Shown here one piece after another: positions 1 to 10,586 of a stretch of 64,000 bases of DNA. Source of the stretch: Myotis daubentonii. Taxonomy: Eukaryota; Chordata; Mammalia; Chiroptera; Vespertilionidae. The stretch lies in assembly GCF_963259705.1 (NCBI RefSeq), contig NC_081861.1, positions 64,151,623-64,215,622 on the forward strand, read 5' to 3'. A program made the position numbers and the translations under genes. The notes beneath the pieces were generated by a model. It had not been told where the DNA came from. It searched no databases and saw only the letters and a program-made list of their open reading frames with translations. Numbering within the stretch: position 1 is the stretch's first letter; each line of letters starts with the position of its first letter.

Positions 1-219
1 ATGATAATGTTACCCACCAAAATTGGTGGGTCGTTTTCCCAATGTGTACAAAAAAGCCAAATTATGAGGCAACAGATTTTTATTTATTTATTTTTTTCAG
101 AGAAAAGGGTGATGTTGTTTTTTCATTATTCGGGAGGCAGCCTAAGGAGGAGATAGAGACAAAGCTCTAATTAGTACCACTGAATAAAGATTTGAAGCAA
201 ATGTAAAGGATAAGGTGAG

Positions 220-442
220 CCCTGGCCAGTTTGGCCCAGTGGATAGAGCGTCGGCCTGCAGACTGAAGGGTCTCGGGTTCGATTCCAGTCAAGGGCATGT
301 ACCTTGGTTGCGGGCACATCCCCAGTGGGGGAGTGTGCAGGAGGCAGCTGATCAATGTTTCTCTCTCATCGATGTTTCTAACTCTCTATCCCTCTCCCTT
401 CCTCTCTGTAAAAAAAAATCAATAAAATATATTTTTAAAAAA
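220..442 (+). mobile_element. Ves SINE (bat tRNA-derived)
   Basis: A complete Ves SINE begins with GCCCTGGCC. The Pol III A box TGGCCCAGTGG (232-242) and B box GGTTCGATTCC (276-286) are intact, followed by a CT-rich body and an A-rich tail with AATAAA near 421. Direct repeats flank it: AGGATAAGGTGAG at 207-219 and AGAATAAGGTGAG at 443-455 (one mismatch). The intact boxes and clear target duplication suggest a fairly young copy that was mobilised in trans by L1. Confidence 0.95.
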
Positions 443-455
443 AGAATAAGGTGAG

Positions 456-1179
456 GAGATGATATACATATTCATTCATTCTAATTCAGGGGGTCTAACT
501 GGATAGTCTTGGAACTAAGCCATCTGAGGTAGGAATGTAAAAGAGGGTGAAAGGGAACAAACTAATGTCAGTCTGGCAGAGTTTGATTGGTCAGTCCTAT
601 GTGTGTCCATATTTGGTCTGGGCACCAGGTCTTGCTTATTGACAGACCTTTTTAAAAGGTCCCAGAGGTAAACAGCAGCTCCTCTGTTACTTGAATTCTG
701 TGAATCTTAGATCTGCTGTGCTCCTGAGGTCAGCTTAGGGTCAGGTGGCTGCTAACTGTGACTGCTCAAGCCTCTGGGACCAGTTTGACCCAGTTTAGTC
801 TGGCGGTCTCTAGAGCACTGTGAGGAGGCCTGGTGATATCTACTGAAAAATACTAAAACAAAACAGGACAAAACAAAATCTAGAGAGACAAACTATTAGC
901 CTCTGGGTTCAATGTTAGGCCCCTCAGGAGCCACCCTGTTTGTGTTAGGGACCAGTTTCAATAATGCAGAGTTTCTGGGGTATTAAATACCTTCTCCTCT
1001 TAACTTGCAAGTTAACATCTACTAAATATTTCTTTTTTTATAGTCGTGGTTGGAATTATTAATGTGATTCTGATACTGTGATTGGGAGTTATTGAAAATA
1101 GAATTCTGGAGCCAGAGATAGAAACAATCTTTACCTGAATGGGAAATATCAAGATAGCTCTATAGTAGCTCTACAGGGT
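456..1179. other. Unassigned sequence
   Basis: I recognise no gene, RNA or repeat family in this stretch. Composition is ordinary and no long reading frame is present. Confidence 0.4.
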
Positions 1180-1401
1180 GTGTGGGTGTTTCGTGTGTCT
1201 TTTTTTGTTGTTTTTTGGAGGGGAGAATGGAGAGATAGAGAGAGAAAGAGAGAGAGAGCGAGAGAGAGAAATCAATTTATTGTTCCACTTATTTATGCAT
1301 TCATTGGTTGATTCTTGAATGTGCCCCGATTGGAGATCAAACCCACAACCTTGGCATATGGGGATGACACTCCAACCAACTGAGCTATTTGCCAGGGCTG
1401 A
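1180..1401 (-). mobile_element. Older Ves-type SINE
   Basis: Read on the minus strand it starts AGCCCTGGCAAATAGCTCAG and ends in a GA-rich/poly-purine tail (plus-strand T run from about 1200). The tRNA-like head is diverged. A short repeat TACAGGGT flanks it (1172-1179 and 1402-1409). Confidence 0.85.
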
Positions 1402-1409
1402 TACAGGGT

Positions 1410-3798
1410 TTTGGGTAAAGAACTTTTAGAAACACTAGTGATTCAATCCCTTTGAGTGAATTTACTTGGTACCAAATTATTTAGGTAGTTCTGTTATTGA
1501 TGGAAGTTGAGTTCTTGGGGTGCCACAAGGAAAATAATTTCCTTAGGCTCCCATTGGAGGATGGGATTTCGTGGAAAGCTTTATTATTATGTAAAACTAA
1601 GCGAACTCTCCTCCAAGCTCCATTTCTGCCCATCTTGCCATGGGAGGCCAATCTTGTCTGCAGCAGGGCCAGAGTAAAAACCAGTGTCCATCATTTCTGC
1701 TCCATATTCAAGTCCAGTCCAGCCCAGCATCCTTCCTGTGGATGCTTAAGGCCACATGGCTATGGAGAGAGAACAGACGAGTGCACAGGTGAGTATGAGT
1801 CACAGAGCAAGAGAGAGCAAGCACGGACAACAGCACATGAGAGAATGAACTCTTTGAGGGTTTTAACTTTCCAATATTTCGTGGGCTTCTGATGGGGTTC
1901 ACTCCCTAGCCAACCCATTGTTCCCCAGGCTAGACTGACAGGCAAGCACCTTCTCTACATCAGCCCAATTCCTTGCGCATGTGCCCATCTCCCCCTTTGT
2001 TTGATCTCTTCCCCCAGTGATCTGCAGGGAATGGACCGGTGGTTTCCTGGTGAAGCTTCCCAGATGACCATGATTATACTGTCTGGCCTCCCCTTAGCTC
2101 TCTTCTTATTATTAATATTAATAAGCTAATTACAACAATAACAGTTCAATACAAAATTCAGTAAACCTGACCCCTTTGGTGTCAAATAGATATGCTGTTT
2201 AACTTGAAGGTCAGAGCCTCATCCTCTTGTGCTTTCCATTATACAAGGTTAGATATGGCAATTGTGTTGGTGGGAAGTCCATGGCAGGGTTTGATGACTT
2301 GCATACTTACTAATCTTTTCTACCTTCCTTAACACCCTAAAAAGAGGGCAATGTAAAACTGTTGTGATATTGTCATCAAGTAGGGTTTGGCTTTCTTCTA
2401 CACACTGTGCTTTCTTTTAGATGAGTGTGCTCTTAAGAAGCTTAAAGTATTAGTGATCAAATGGAGTAAAATAGGGTATGTACCAAACATCTTATCATAT
2501 ATATTGCTAAGTAGTCAGATCAAAATATAATTGAAAAACTAAAATGTCAATTTTTAATTATTAATATTTTAAGATGGTAGAGTATAATGGAAATGGCATG
2601 CATTTTGTGACTCTGTGACCTTAGGTGGACAGTTGATTTGAGTTCCAGAGAAGAGATCATAAATGATATATGTGAGACTGATATCTATAACTTAGGTCAG
2701 TTTCTAGTTCTATCTGGATACAACACCCCAAAGAGGAATTGTTCAGAGTCCTCCCTTTGTATATACAGAAGACTAGTGCAACATTTTAATGTGTCTCATT
2801 AACAAAAACACATATTGAATTGGAGCAGGTTCGGTAAAAGGACGGAAAAAGGGGAGAAAGGAAACACCATGCCAATACTCTCTCTAATTAAGTATACAGT
2901 TCATTAGAAGGATATTTATGGAAACATAATATTAAGGTTATATAAAACCATTCTTTGATTTTCTCTTTGTGTTGACTAAGAACTGCTTTAATTGCCCAAT
3001 TTGGTTATGAATAGCTAAATCTAGGTTCCTTGCACAATAAAATATGAATTGCTGTATTGCTCCTTATTTACTCTCGCCTGTAGTGTATTCATAAAAATAA
3101 TTCCTTATGTATGCTGATCAGAGCTTGGATTGCCTTGGCAGTGTTTTAGGTTTTATTATATGGATGATTATTTAATTTAGAAAAATTAAATCAAGAAGAT
3201 TATGCTCTACCCTGATGTTAGTTGTTGGGAAATAAAACGCACTAAGAAATGAAAGTCATTTTGTCTAAATGAGCCTAACAGGTAAGAGTCAATGACATTA
3301 GTAGTGTGAGCTTTAAAAAAATGAAATGAGTCTATGTACTGTAAAAATAAAAACTATTTGCAGTGTATGAAAACAAAATAATTAATACTGGTATTTTTGA
3401 TGAAGGATTTAACTGGTCCGTTCTGGATGAATGAAAATATTTAAGGGATTGACATTCCTTGTATTTAACTAGATTATTATATAAACTTAACAGGCAAACA
3501 CACACATCATAACTAGAGGTTAATTTTCCTTCCAGGACACCTGACGATTGGAATTGAAAATTGCTTTATAGTAGTTGATATAAAGGAAATTGCTGGTCTT
3601 TGCATTTTGGTTCTACATAAGTAAGTAAGGCTGTATGTCAGAGGGCTTTACACAAGTAAAACATAATAAAAATGAAATTAATGTTGAGATTAGAAGAGGC
3701 TAAGTTGTATATGCAGATTTTATAATGAAGCAGTGTACTTGAGGATATTAGTTGTTGTAATATTAAACAAAACAATTGGTTAAAAAGTAGAACATATA
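1410..3798. other. Unassigned sequence
   Basis: No recognisable gene or repeat family. A 131-codon open frame at 1497-1892 (+) has no domain or compositional sign of a real protein. Part of 1680-2100 has the look of a degraded LTR, but I cannot place it in a family. Confidence 0.35.
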
Positions 3799-3973
3799 CC
3801 AACCATTTAGGACTTGTATGCATGCATATAAGCATAACCAATGGACACAAGACACTGGGGGGTAGGGGAGGCCGGGGGAAGGTCAAGGGGGAAAATAAAA
3901 AGGAGATATATGTACTACTCTTTGTAATATTTTAAGCAATAAAACAAAATTTAAAAAAAACACACATACACAA
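3799..3973 (+). mobile_element. 5'-truncated L1, 3' UTR only
   Basis: Contains the bat L1 3' UTR phrase GGACTTGTATGCATGCATAT, a G-rich tract, then ACAATAAAAC-like tail sequence. Flanked by 17-bp direct repeats, AAAAAGTAGAACATATA (3782-3798) and AAAAAGTAAAACATATA (3974-3990), one mismatch. This is a typical target-primed insertion in which only the last ~170 bases were copied. Confidence 0.9.
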
Positions 3974-4027
3974 AAAAAGTAAAACATATAAATAAAAATT
4001 TAAACAAATTACTTGTCATACTGTAAA

Positions 4028-4550
4028 CCATATATGCACCCTTATGTTCATAGCAGCACAAATTGCAATAGCTAAGATCTGGAAACAGCCCAAGTGCCCA
4101 TCAGAAGATGAGTGGATAAAACGGCGTGGTACATTTACACCATGTAACACTATGCAGCAGTACAAAAGAAGGATCGCTTACCCTTTGAGACAGCATGAAG
4201 GGACAAGGAGAGTATTATGCTAAGCGAAATAATCCAGTCAGAGAAAGATGAGAATCACATGATCAAACTCATATGTGGAATCTAATGAACAAAATAAACT
4301 GATGAACAAAATAAATCCAGAGACATAGAAGCATGGAACAGACTGTGGAATCTCAGAGGGAAGGTGGGGGAGGATGGGTGGGTGTGAATAGATCAACCAA
4401 AGAACTTGTATGCATATATGCATAACCCATGGACTCAGATAATAGGGTGGTGAAGGCCTGAGGCAGGGGTGGAGGCAGCTTAGAAGAGATCAATGGGGGA
4501 AGTAAGGGAACATATGTAATACTTTCAACAATAAAGATTTTTTTTTAAAA
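4028..4550 (+). mobile_element. 5'-truncated L1, ORF2 end plus 3' UTR
   Basis: Begins in the last codons of L1 ORF2 (CCTATGTTCATAGCAGCAC-like motif at ~4041-4060, then the GGAAACAGCC..CCCATCAG motif) and runs through the 3' UTR phrase AACTTGTATGCATATATGCA to a poly(A) tail near 4535-4550. The 3' UTR subtype (CAATAAAGATT end) differs from the copy at 3799-3973. No clear target duplication. Confidence 0.92.
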
Positions 4551-4643
4551 AATAAATGAAACTTGTTTCTTTGCATTAAATCTTCAGAAAATTGAATTTC
4601 TGCAGTAGATATGTGTAGACATGAGAATTCCTAATACATATCA

Positions 4644-5192
4644 TTCTATCTAATAAAAGAGAAACATGGTAATTGGCGTATGACCGCTACCCTTCCCATT
4701 GGCTAATCAGCAAGATATGCAAATTAACTGCCAGCCAAGATGGCGGCCGGCAGCCAGGCAGCTTGAAACTAACATGAGGCTTGCTTGCTTCAGTGACGGA
4801 GGAAACCAACGTTCCCCGCCTGCCTTGTCGGCCTCTGAGCCTGCAGTTTAAGAAACATTGTAACAAATATAGAAGCTAAACAAAACCCCAGAAACCTGCT
4901 TTCAGTGAGCCCGGGATCTCAGAGCTGGAGTAGATACAGTGTTTCGATTATAGAACACAAACAAACCAGATACCTGCTTTCAGCAGCAGAGGCCTCAGAG
5001 CTGGAGCCAGAGCTAAAGCTGGCCCAGAATAAAAAAGAAAAAAAGGAGCAGTTGGGAGCTTCAGTCCCAGCCTGAAAACAGCCCTCAGCCCCTCACCCAG
5101 GCTGGCCAGGCACCCCAGTGGGGACCCCCACCCTGATCCAGGACACCCTTCAGGGCAAACCAGCCAGCCCCCACCCATGCACCAGGCCTCTA
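4644..5192 (+). mobile_element. HeliBat, unit 1 of an end-to-end array
   Basis: The 5' end is TTCTATCTAATAAAAGAG, the HeliBat start, preceded by A (4643). Near the 5' end it carries an inverted CCAAT box (ATTGG 4699-4703), an octamer ATGCAAAT (4717-4724) and a YY1-like AAGATGGCGGC (4737-4747). The 3' end CATGCACCAGGCCTCTA lacks the usual GTGCAC hairpin and abuts a second HeliBat start. It encodes no Rep/helicase, so it is non-autonomous. Confidence 0.88.
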
Positions 5193-5922
5193 TTCTATAT
5201 AGTAAAAGGGTAATATGCCTCCCAGCACCGGGATCAGAGGAGCCGCGAGGCCTCCCAGCACCGGGATCAGCGTGACAGGGGGGAGTGCCCAAACCCCCTG
5301 ATTGCCCTGCGGCTCTGTGTGTGACAGGGGGCGGGGCCACAACCTCCCTATCGGCCCTGCTCTGTGTGTGACAGGGTGCAGCGCCCCAACCCCCTGATCG
5401 GCCCTGCTCTGTGCCTGATAGGGGGAGCTCCCCAACCCCCTAATCACCCTGCGGCTCTGTGTGTGACAGGGTGCGGTGCCCCAACCCCCCTGATGGGCCC
5501 TGCTCTGTGCATGACAGGGGGCAGCGCCACAACCCCCTGATTGGCCCTGCTCTGTGCATGACTGGGGGTGGCGCCGGAACCTCCCCATCGACCCTGCCTT
5601 GAGTGTGACAGGGGGCAGTGTCCTAACCCCCCAGTCGGCCCTACCCTGAGCTTGACTGAGGGTGGCATCACAACCTCCCGATCCGCCCTGCTCTGTGCAT
5701 GACAGGGGGCGGCGCCCCAACTCCCCAATCAGCTCTGCTCTGAGCCCGACCAGGGACTGCACCTAGGGATTGGGCCTGTCCTCTGCCAACCAGGAGCAGG
5801 CCTAAGCCAGCAGGTCGTTATCTCCCGAGGGGTCCCAGACTGCGAGAGGGCACAGGCCGGGCTGAGGGACTCCCCCCCCCCTTCCCCCCGAGTGCACAAA
5901 TTTTTGTGCACCGAGCCTCTAG
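5193..5922 (+). mobile_element. HeliBat, unit 2 of the array
   Basis: Starts TTCTATATAGTAAAAGGG and ends with the hairpin GTGCACAAATTTTTGTGCAC, then ..GCCTCTAG at 5922, followed by host T. About two thirds of the body is a ~47-bp tandem repeat. Open frames of up to 190 codons here come from the repeat and are not genes. Confidence 0.9.
5265..5745. repeat. 47-bp minisatellite inside HeliBat
   Basis: About ten copies of a unit centred on CCTGCTCTGTGCATGACAGG; the GACAGG core recurs near 5274, 5323, 5370, 5417 and onward at roughly 47-base steps. Individual copies differ by scattered substitutions. Confidence 0.85.
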
Positions 5923-6185
5923 TATATAATAAAAGGCATATATGCAAATTGTCCCTGTGGGAGTTCCACCAGGAGACCAGGAGTTCTATTGCTCACTATG
6001 ACATGTGCTGACCGCCAGGGGGCAGCACGGAAGATGGTGGGTGACCAGCGGCAGCATTGGGGCACTGAGGGAGAGAGGGAAGGAGGAGGCAGGGAGGCTG
6101 GGAGATGGGAAACCTGATTGGCCCTGATTGCCGGCCAGGCCTAAGGACCCTACCCATGCATGAATTTCGTGCACTGGGCCTTTAG
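5923..6185 (+). mobile_element. HeliBat, unit 3 of the array
   Basis: Directly after CTAG of unit 2 the sequence reads TATATAATAAAAGGCATATA, a HeliBat 5' end that has lost its first bases. It ends with the hairpin CATGCATGAATTTCGTGCAC and GGGCCTTTAG, a variant of CTAG. Short non-autonomous copy of a different subfamily from units 1 and 2. Confidence 0.88.
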
Positions 6186-6189
6186 TTAA

Positions 6190-6644
6190 TATATATTTGG
6201 AAGCCACAATAATTAACACAGCTGGGTACTGGAGAAGAACTAAGCAAGAAGTGAATGGACTACAATAGTCTATAAATAAACCAAAATAACATATGGAAAT
6301 TTGATATATGTTAAAGCTGTCATTTGTCAGCAATAGGGAAAGAATAAATGGTTTTGAGACAACAGAAAAAGAAGTAAACATGGATTCCCACCTCTCAGTT
6401 TGCACCAAAACAAATTTCAGGTGTGTCAAATATGTAAACATAAGATAAATCATGAAAGTACTAAAATAAAAGGAAAAACCCAAGTGAATTTATATGTAAT
6501 CTTGAAGTTTGGTAGATCTTTATAACTAGGACATACAACTGCAAAGCCATGTATTTGACAATATAAGAACTAAAATATGCTGTAGTGAAAAGTGAACAAA
6601 GTCTAAAAGGCAAACTAGCAAAATAATTGGTATACATATGATGT
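6190..6644 (+). mobile_element. Old L1 ORF2 fragment
   Basis: Diverged L1 ORF2 sequence in the region between the reverse-transcriptase and C-terminal parts. Recognisable features are the 'last strand-invading' block ATGGGAATTT-like (6294-6304) and the downstream run AAATATGTAAACATAAG. It has no intact frame. Confidence 0.6.
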
Positions 6645-6657
6645 AGGACAATTTTTT

Positions 6658-6874
6658 TTAATATTTATTTTATTGATTTTTTTACAGCGAGGAAGGGAGA
6701 GGGATAGAGAGTTAGAAACATCGATGAGAGAGAAGCATTGATCAGCTGCCTCCTGCACACCCCCTACCGGGGATGTGCCTGCAACCAAGGTACATGCCCT
6801 TGACCAGAATCGAACCTGGGACCCTTCAGTCCCCAGGCCGACGCTCTATCCAGTGAGCCAAACCGGCTAGGGCT
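6658..6874 (-). mobile_element. Ves SINE
   Basis: Minus-strand Ves copy with head AGCCCTAGCCGGTTTGGCTC, B box GGTTCGATTC (plus strand GAATCGAACC near 6808) and a T-rich left end. A perfect 13-bp target duplication AGGACAATTTTTT lies at 6645-6657 and 6875-6887. Confidence 0.95.
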
Positions 6875-7046
6875 AGGACAATTTTTTAAATTTACAAATA
6901 CTCTTATTTACCAATGAGCAAAATGATGGAAAACAAAATGCAGTAGTCCCTCCTTTTTTAAAAAAAAATATATATATTGATTGATTTTAGAGAGGAAGGG
7001 AGACAGAGAGCAACAGAAACAATTTGTTGTTCCATTTATTTATACA

Positions 7047-7496
7047 CTACTGCCCCGGTACACAGATTCATGCACAATGAAAGGAAATTAATTAGAAGGT
7101 GGCCGGCGGGGCAGGACTGGGCAAGATGGGCTGGACATGCCCTGGAGCCAACCTCCAGCAGTCCCTCCCCGGCTGGCAGCACCTGGGGCAGCACCTTGGC
7201 TCAAAGCATCTGCAGAGTGAGTGGGATCCCTTGGCAGGTGGGGTCCCTCAGCCTGGTCTACGGGGATTGGGCCAAAACCGGCTCTCTGACATCCCCCAAG
7301 GGGTCCTGGATGGTGAGAGGGTGGTTCTCGGGTGACACACCCTGGAATTGGTCTCCCTCCTCTCTGGTTCTAGAGTGCATCACCTGAGAACTGCTGCTGC
7401 CTAGTCACTGCAGCTCAGCAACTCTTGAGTTGAGTGTCTGTCCCCTGGTGGTCGGTGCGCATCATAGCTACCAGTTGGACAGTCGGAAGGTTGCTT

Positions 7497-7498
<2 letters not shown>
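7047..7498 (-). mobile_element. HeliBat inside the SINE
   Basis: The 3' end is at the left (CTACTGCCCCGGTACACA.., a decayed CTAGAGGCCCGGTGCAC with hairpin to 7074). GC-rich body with the family phrase CCCCTGGTGGTCGGTGCGC at 7442-7460. The 5' end at the right has run into a microsatellite, so the exact terminus is unclear. Confidence 0.75.

Positions 7499-7586
<88 letters not shown>
7499..7586. repeat. Compound microsatellite (CT)n(AT)n(T)n
   Basis: About 17 CT units, 20 AT units and 14 T in succession, at the junction of the HeliBat 5' end and SINE sequence. Confidence 0.98.
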
Positions 7587-8008
7587 CATTGGTTGATTCT
7601 TGTGTGTGCCCTGACCCAGGATTAAACAGGCAACCTTGGCGTATTGGGACAATGTTTTAACCAAATGAGTTACCTGGCCAGGGCAAAATATAGTAGTCCC
7701 TCCTTATCTGCAGTTTCACTGTGTGCAGTTTCAGTTACCCTCAGTAAACAAATGTCCGAAAATATTAAATAGAAAATTCCAGAAATAAACAATTCATAAG
7801 CTTTAAATTGAACTTTATTCTGAGTAGTGTGATGAAATTTTGCTACATCCCACCCTGTCCTAGTCAGGACATGAATCACACCTTTGACCAGCACAGCCAT
7901 ACTGTATATGGCACCCTCCAACTAGTCACTTAGCATTAGTTTGGTTATCAGGCTGATTGTCGCAGTATGGCAGTAATTGTGATCAAGTGATCCTTACTTT
8001 ACTCAATG

Positions 8009-8368
8009 ATGGCCCCAAAGTTCAAGAGTAGTGATGCTGGAAATTCAGATATGACACATAGAAGCCATAAAGTGCTTCCTTTGTGCAGAGAGGTGAAAGT
8101 TCTTAACTAAATACAGAAAGAAAAAAAAATGTATGCTGAGTTTGCTGAGAACTATAGTAAGAATGACACTTCTGTGTATAAAATTATGAAGGAAAAAGAA
8201 ATCTGTGCTAGTTTTGCTGTCACACCTCAACCTGCAGAAGTTATGGCCACAGTGAGTGATAAGTGCTTAGTTAAGATGGAGACGGCATCACATTCATGGG
8301 TGGAAGACATGAACAGAAAACGTGTTTCGATTGACAATCTGTTGTGCCAGAAAGCACTGAGTCTATAG
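8009..8368 (+). pseudogene. Tigger transposase N-terminal remnant
   Basis: The ATG at 8009 opens a frame homologous to the DNA-binding (CENP-B-type helix-turn-helix) start of Tigger transposase. The frame runs to a stop at 8108-8110, continues as 8129-8368 (includes KEKEICASFAVTPQ and WVEDMNRKRVSID), and is then cut by the hAT MITE. The DDE catalytic domain is absent. Dead. Pogo-family transposases act in the nucleus on TA target sites. Confidence 0.85.
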
Positions 8369-8587
8369 CAGTAATGGCGAACCTTTTGAGCTTGGCGTGT
8401 CAGCATTTTAAAAAACCCTAACTTAACTCTGGTGCTGTGTCACATATAGAAATTTTTTGATATTTGCAACCATAGTAAAATAAAGACTTATATTTTTGAT
8501 ATTTATTTTATATATTTAAATGTCATTTAACAAAGAAAAATCAACCAAAAAAATGAGTTCATGCATGTCATAGGTTCGCCATCACTG
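8369..8587. mobile_element. hAT-type MITE, copy 1
   Basis: 219-bp non-autonomous element with inverted ends CAGTAATGGCGAACC / GGTTCGCCATCACTG. A perfect 8-bp duplication GTCTATAG lies at 8361-8368 and 8588-8595, the hAT signature. AT-rich interior shared in inverse orientation with 56765-56999. Confidence 0.95.
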
Positions 8588-8974
8588 GTCTATAGGAAGA
8601 CTTCAGGAGGGGATTCCTTGAAACACGGGACACCAAGCATTGACTGCAAGTAAGGGATGGTTCACAGGTTCAGGAGTAAGTTCAGCATTTTATCATCTCA
8701 CATCATTACAAGAAGAAAGGTAAATACAGTACAAAAAGATACAGAGAGAGAGAGGAAAAGGGAGAGCACATTCACAAAACCTATATTACAGTAAATTGTT
8801 ATAATTGTTCTATTTTATTATTATGATTGTTAATCTCTTACTCTGCTAATCTGTAAATTAAACTTTCTCATAGGATAAAACATGGTATATGTACAGTTTG
8901 GTAGTATCCATGGTTTCACTCATCTACTGGGGGTCTTGGAACATATTTCCTCTAGATAAGGGGGAACTATTGTA

Positions 8975-9770
8975 GTAAAATCAGCTATGTATATAAGTAG
9001 GCTGCTTACATAAAAGAAAATATAAGTTTAGAAGAGACATAGGGAATGATGCTCAACTTTGTTCCTAGCTAATGAAATGCAAAGTAAAACAACAGAATTC
9101 CATAGCTCATATATCAGATTAAAAAGATTAATAAAAATAATAATTAAAAATATATATTTTTGGAGAGGTAGAGGAAGCAGACACTCTGTGTACTAATGAT
9201 AGCAGTATAAATTGGGACAGCATTTTTAGAAAGCAATTTTGCAATACCAAAATCCAAAATTACTTGAATTCCTTCATTTCACTATTAAGAATTTAACTAA
9301 ATGATACACTCATAAAAGTGAGCCAAAATATGCCCAAAAGGATATTCATTGCAGCATTATCTGAAGTAATAATAAACTGAAAAACTTAAGTGCCCATCAA
9401 TAGGGAATTGGTTAAATAAATTATGGTATCTTACCTATTAATAGAAAAACATGTAAATTGACTGTCCCTCCACTAGGCTCACCAGCCAATCAGGGGAGTA
9501 TGCAAATTAACCCAACAAAGATGGTGGTTAATTTGCATACATAGGGGCAAAGCGGACGGAGCGAAGACTGAAGGCTCTGTCTGCAGCAAAGGCCTGGGTC
9601 CCGGGTACCAGAGGAAAACTGTTGCCAGCAGCAGGGGAAGGGAAGGCCTATTGCACAAATCTCTTCGTGCAATGGGCCTCTAGTGTTAATATAAATGCAG
9701 AAGTAAAAAATTGGATGATATATTATTAAATGAAAACAATAAGTCACAGCACAGTGTGATACTATTTGGG
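8975..9770 (+). mobile_element. Old L1 ORF2 3' region, split by HeliBat
   Basis: Diverged L1 with the late ORF2 landmarks AATGAAATGCAAAGTAAAAC (9072-9091) and TTAAGTGCCCATCAATAGGG (9388-9407). The L1 resumes after the HeliBat at 9684 (AAATGAAAACAATAAGTCAC). No open frame survives. Confidence 0.75.
9429..9683 (+). mobile_element. HeliBat, 255-bp subfamily
   Basis: 5' TCTTACCTATTAATAG, 3' CTTCGTGCAATGGGCCTCTAG. Carries CCAAT (9486-9490) and octamer ATGCAAAT (9500-9507), then a degenerate YY1-like AAGATGGTGGT. It has the same length and structure as the minus-strand copy at 10587-10841. Confidence 0.92.
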
Positions 9771-10429
9771 TAGTGGCTGGCCCAACAGTGCCCCACCCAG
9801 GAAGTTTTTTTGGCTTGGTGGGCTACCTGAGACCACTTTTAGCCAAAGTACAAGGGCAATTCCACAATGCAAATTCCTACCAGACTAAGAGTTACTCACT
9901 AACAGGAGGGTTTGTGCCTTCCCATGGGTTTCAAGCCCTTCAGGTGTTGGGCATCTGGTGTTTCCCAGCACTTCTTAAACAGTTGGCATTCATGCCCTTC
10001 AATGATGAAATTCATATATTTTTGTCCTCTCTACTAAGGCCTTTTTTTTTTTTTTTTTTTTTTTGCTTACCCTCTAAAAAATTGGGAGTGGCAGTGGACA
10101 TGGTCCCTCTTCTGGGGCACAGTTGGCTGAGCTTCTCTGTTGGATGCCAATGAAAGAGAAACCTCATGAGTCCTCTTGCTGACACTTACTCACTTCCCCA
10201 CTAAAACCTTTTTCTTAATTTACCCCACATCACATTGTTAAATTTGCCCTCACTCACCATGTCACAATACATATTTGCAGTTATGTAAAAAAAATTTTTT
10301 GAAGAATGGAGAAGGCATTACATTCATGGGTGGAAGACAAGAGTGATTTTTATGGGCAAGGGGACTTTTATATTCTACTCATTTCATCAGAGTGTTAATT
10401 TTTTTAATTGTTTCACTTTATCCTTAACT
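9771..10429. other. Unassigned sequence with poly(T) run
   Basis: No recognised gene or repeat. A T24 run sits at 10040-10063. A 35-base stretch at 10306-10340 resembles Tigger transposase sequence at 8274-8308 but is too short to call. The 126-codon frame at 9773-10153 crosses the T run (Phe repeat) and is not credible. Confidence 0.35.
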
Positions 10430-10586
10430 TTTTTTTATTAGAAGTACAAAATAATACATGCTTATATAGAAGTATATAAAGTGAAAAACATTAATAATCT
10501 CTTCCTGCTCTGATTATTTCCCTGTTCCCATTCTAGATAACCAATGTGAAGAGTTTAGTGTGTACATTTCACATCTTATATATTCA

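Larger units (their letters stand above)
6956..7684 (-). mobile_element. Ves-type SINE inside Tigger, itself interrupted
   Basis: Minus-strand SINE (head GCCCTGGCCAGGTAACTCAT read from 7684 leftward). It is flanked by ~21-bp duplications of the Tigger end: AAAATGCAGTAGTCCCTCC at 6935 and AAAATATAGTAGTCCCTCC at 7685, two mismatches. Its body is split by a HeliBat and microsatellite between 7047 and 7586. Confidence 0.88.
6941..8972 (+). mobile_element. Tigger (pogo-type) DNA transposon, interrupted
   Basis: Terminal repeats CAGTAGTCCCTCCTT (6941; repeated at ~7691 by target duplication) and GGGGGAACTATTG (ending 8972, followed by TA) match Tigger ends. The interior keeps 5' non-coding sequence (7706-8008), the transposase N-terminus and the 3' region with the AATTGTTATAATTGTTC block. 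A SINE (6956-7684) entered its left terminus and a hAT MITE (8369-8587) split its transposase. Confidence 0.92.

Noticed and set aside
12..31. Short inverted repeat ACCCACCAA..TTGGTGGGT
   Set aside because: A 9-base stem is expected by chance at this scale and no element or gene context gives it meaning.
220..300. Possible tRNA gene (intact A and B boxes)
   Set aside because: The tRNA-like head continues into a Ves SINE body and tail with target duplications.
1497..1892. 131-codon plus-strand open frame
   Set aside because: No domain, no splice or promoter context, and overlapping frames on the other strand of similar length.
5190..5762. 190-codon minus-strand open frame
   Set aside because: It lies in the 47-bp tandem repeat of a HeliBat; the protein is repetitive and low-complexity and similar frames occur in shifted phases.
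10306..10340. 35-base match to Tigger transposase sequence
   Set aside because: Too short and isolated, with no other Tigger features nearby, to call a second element.
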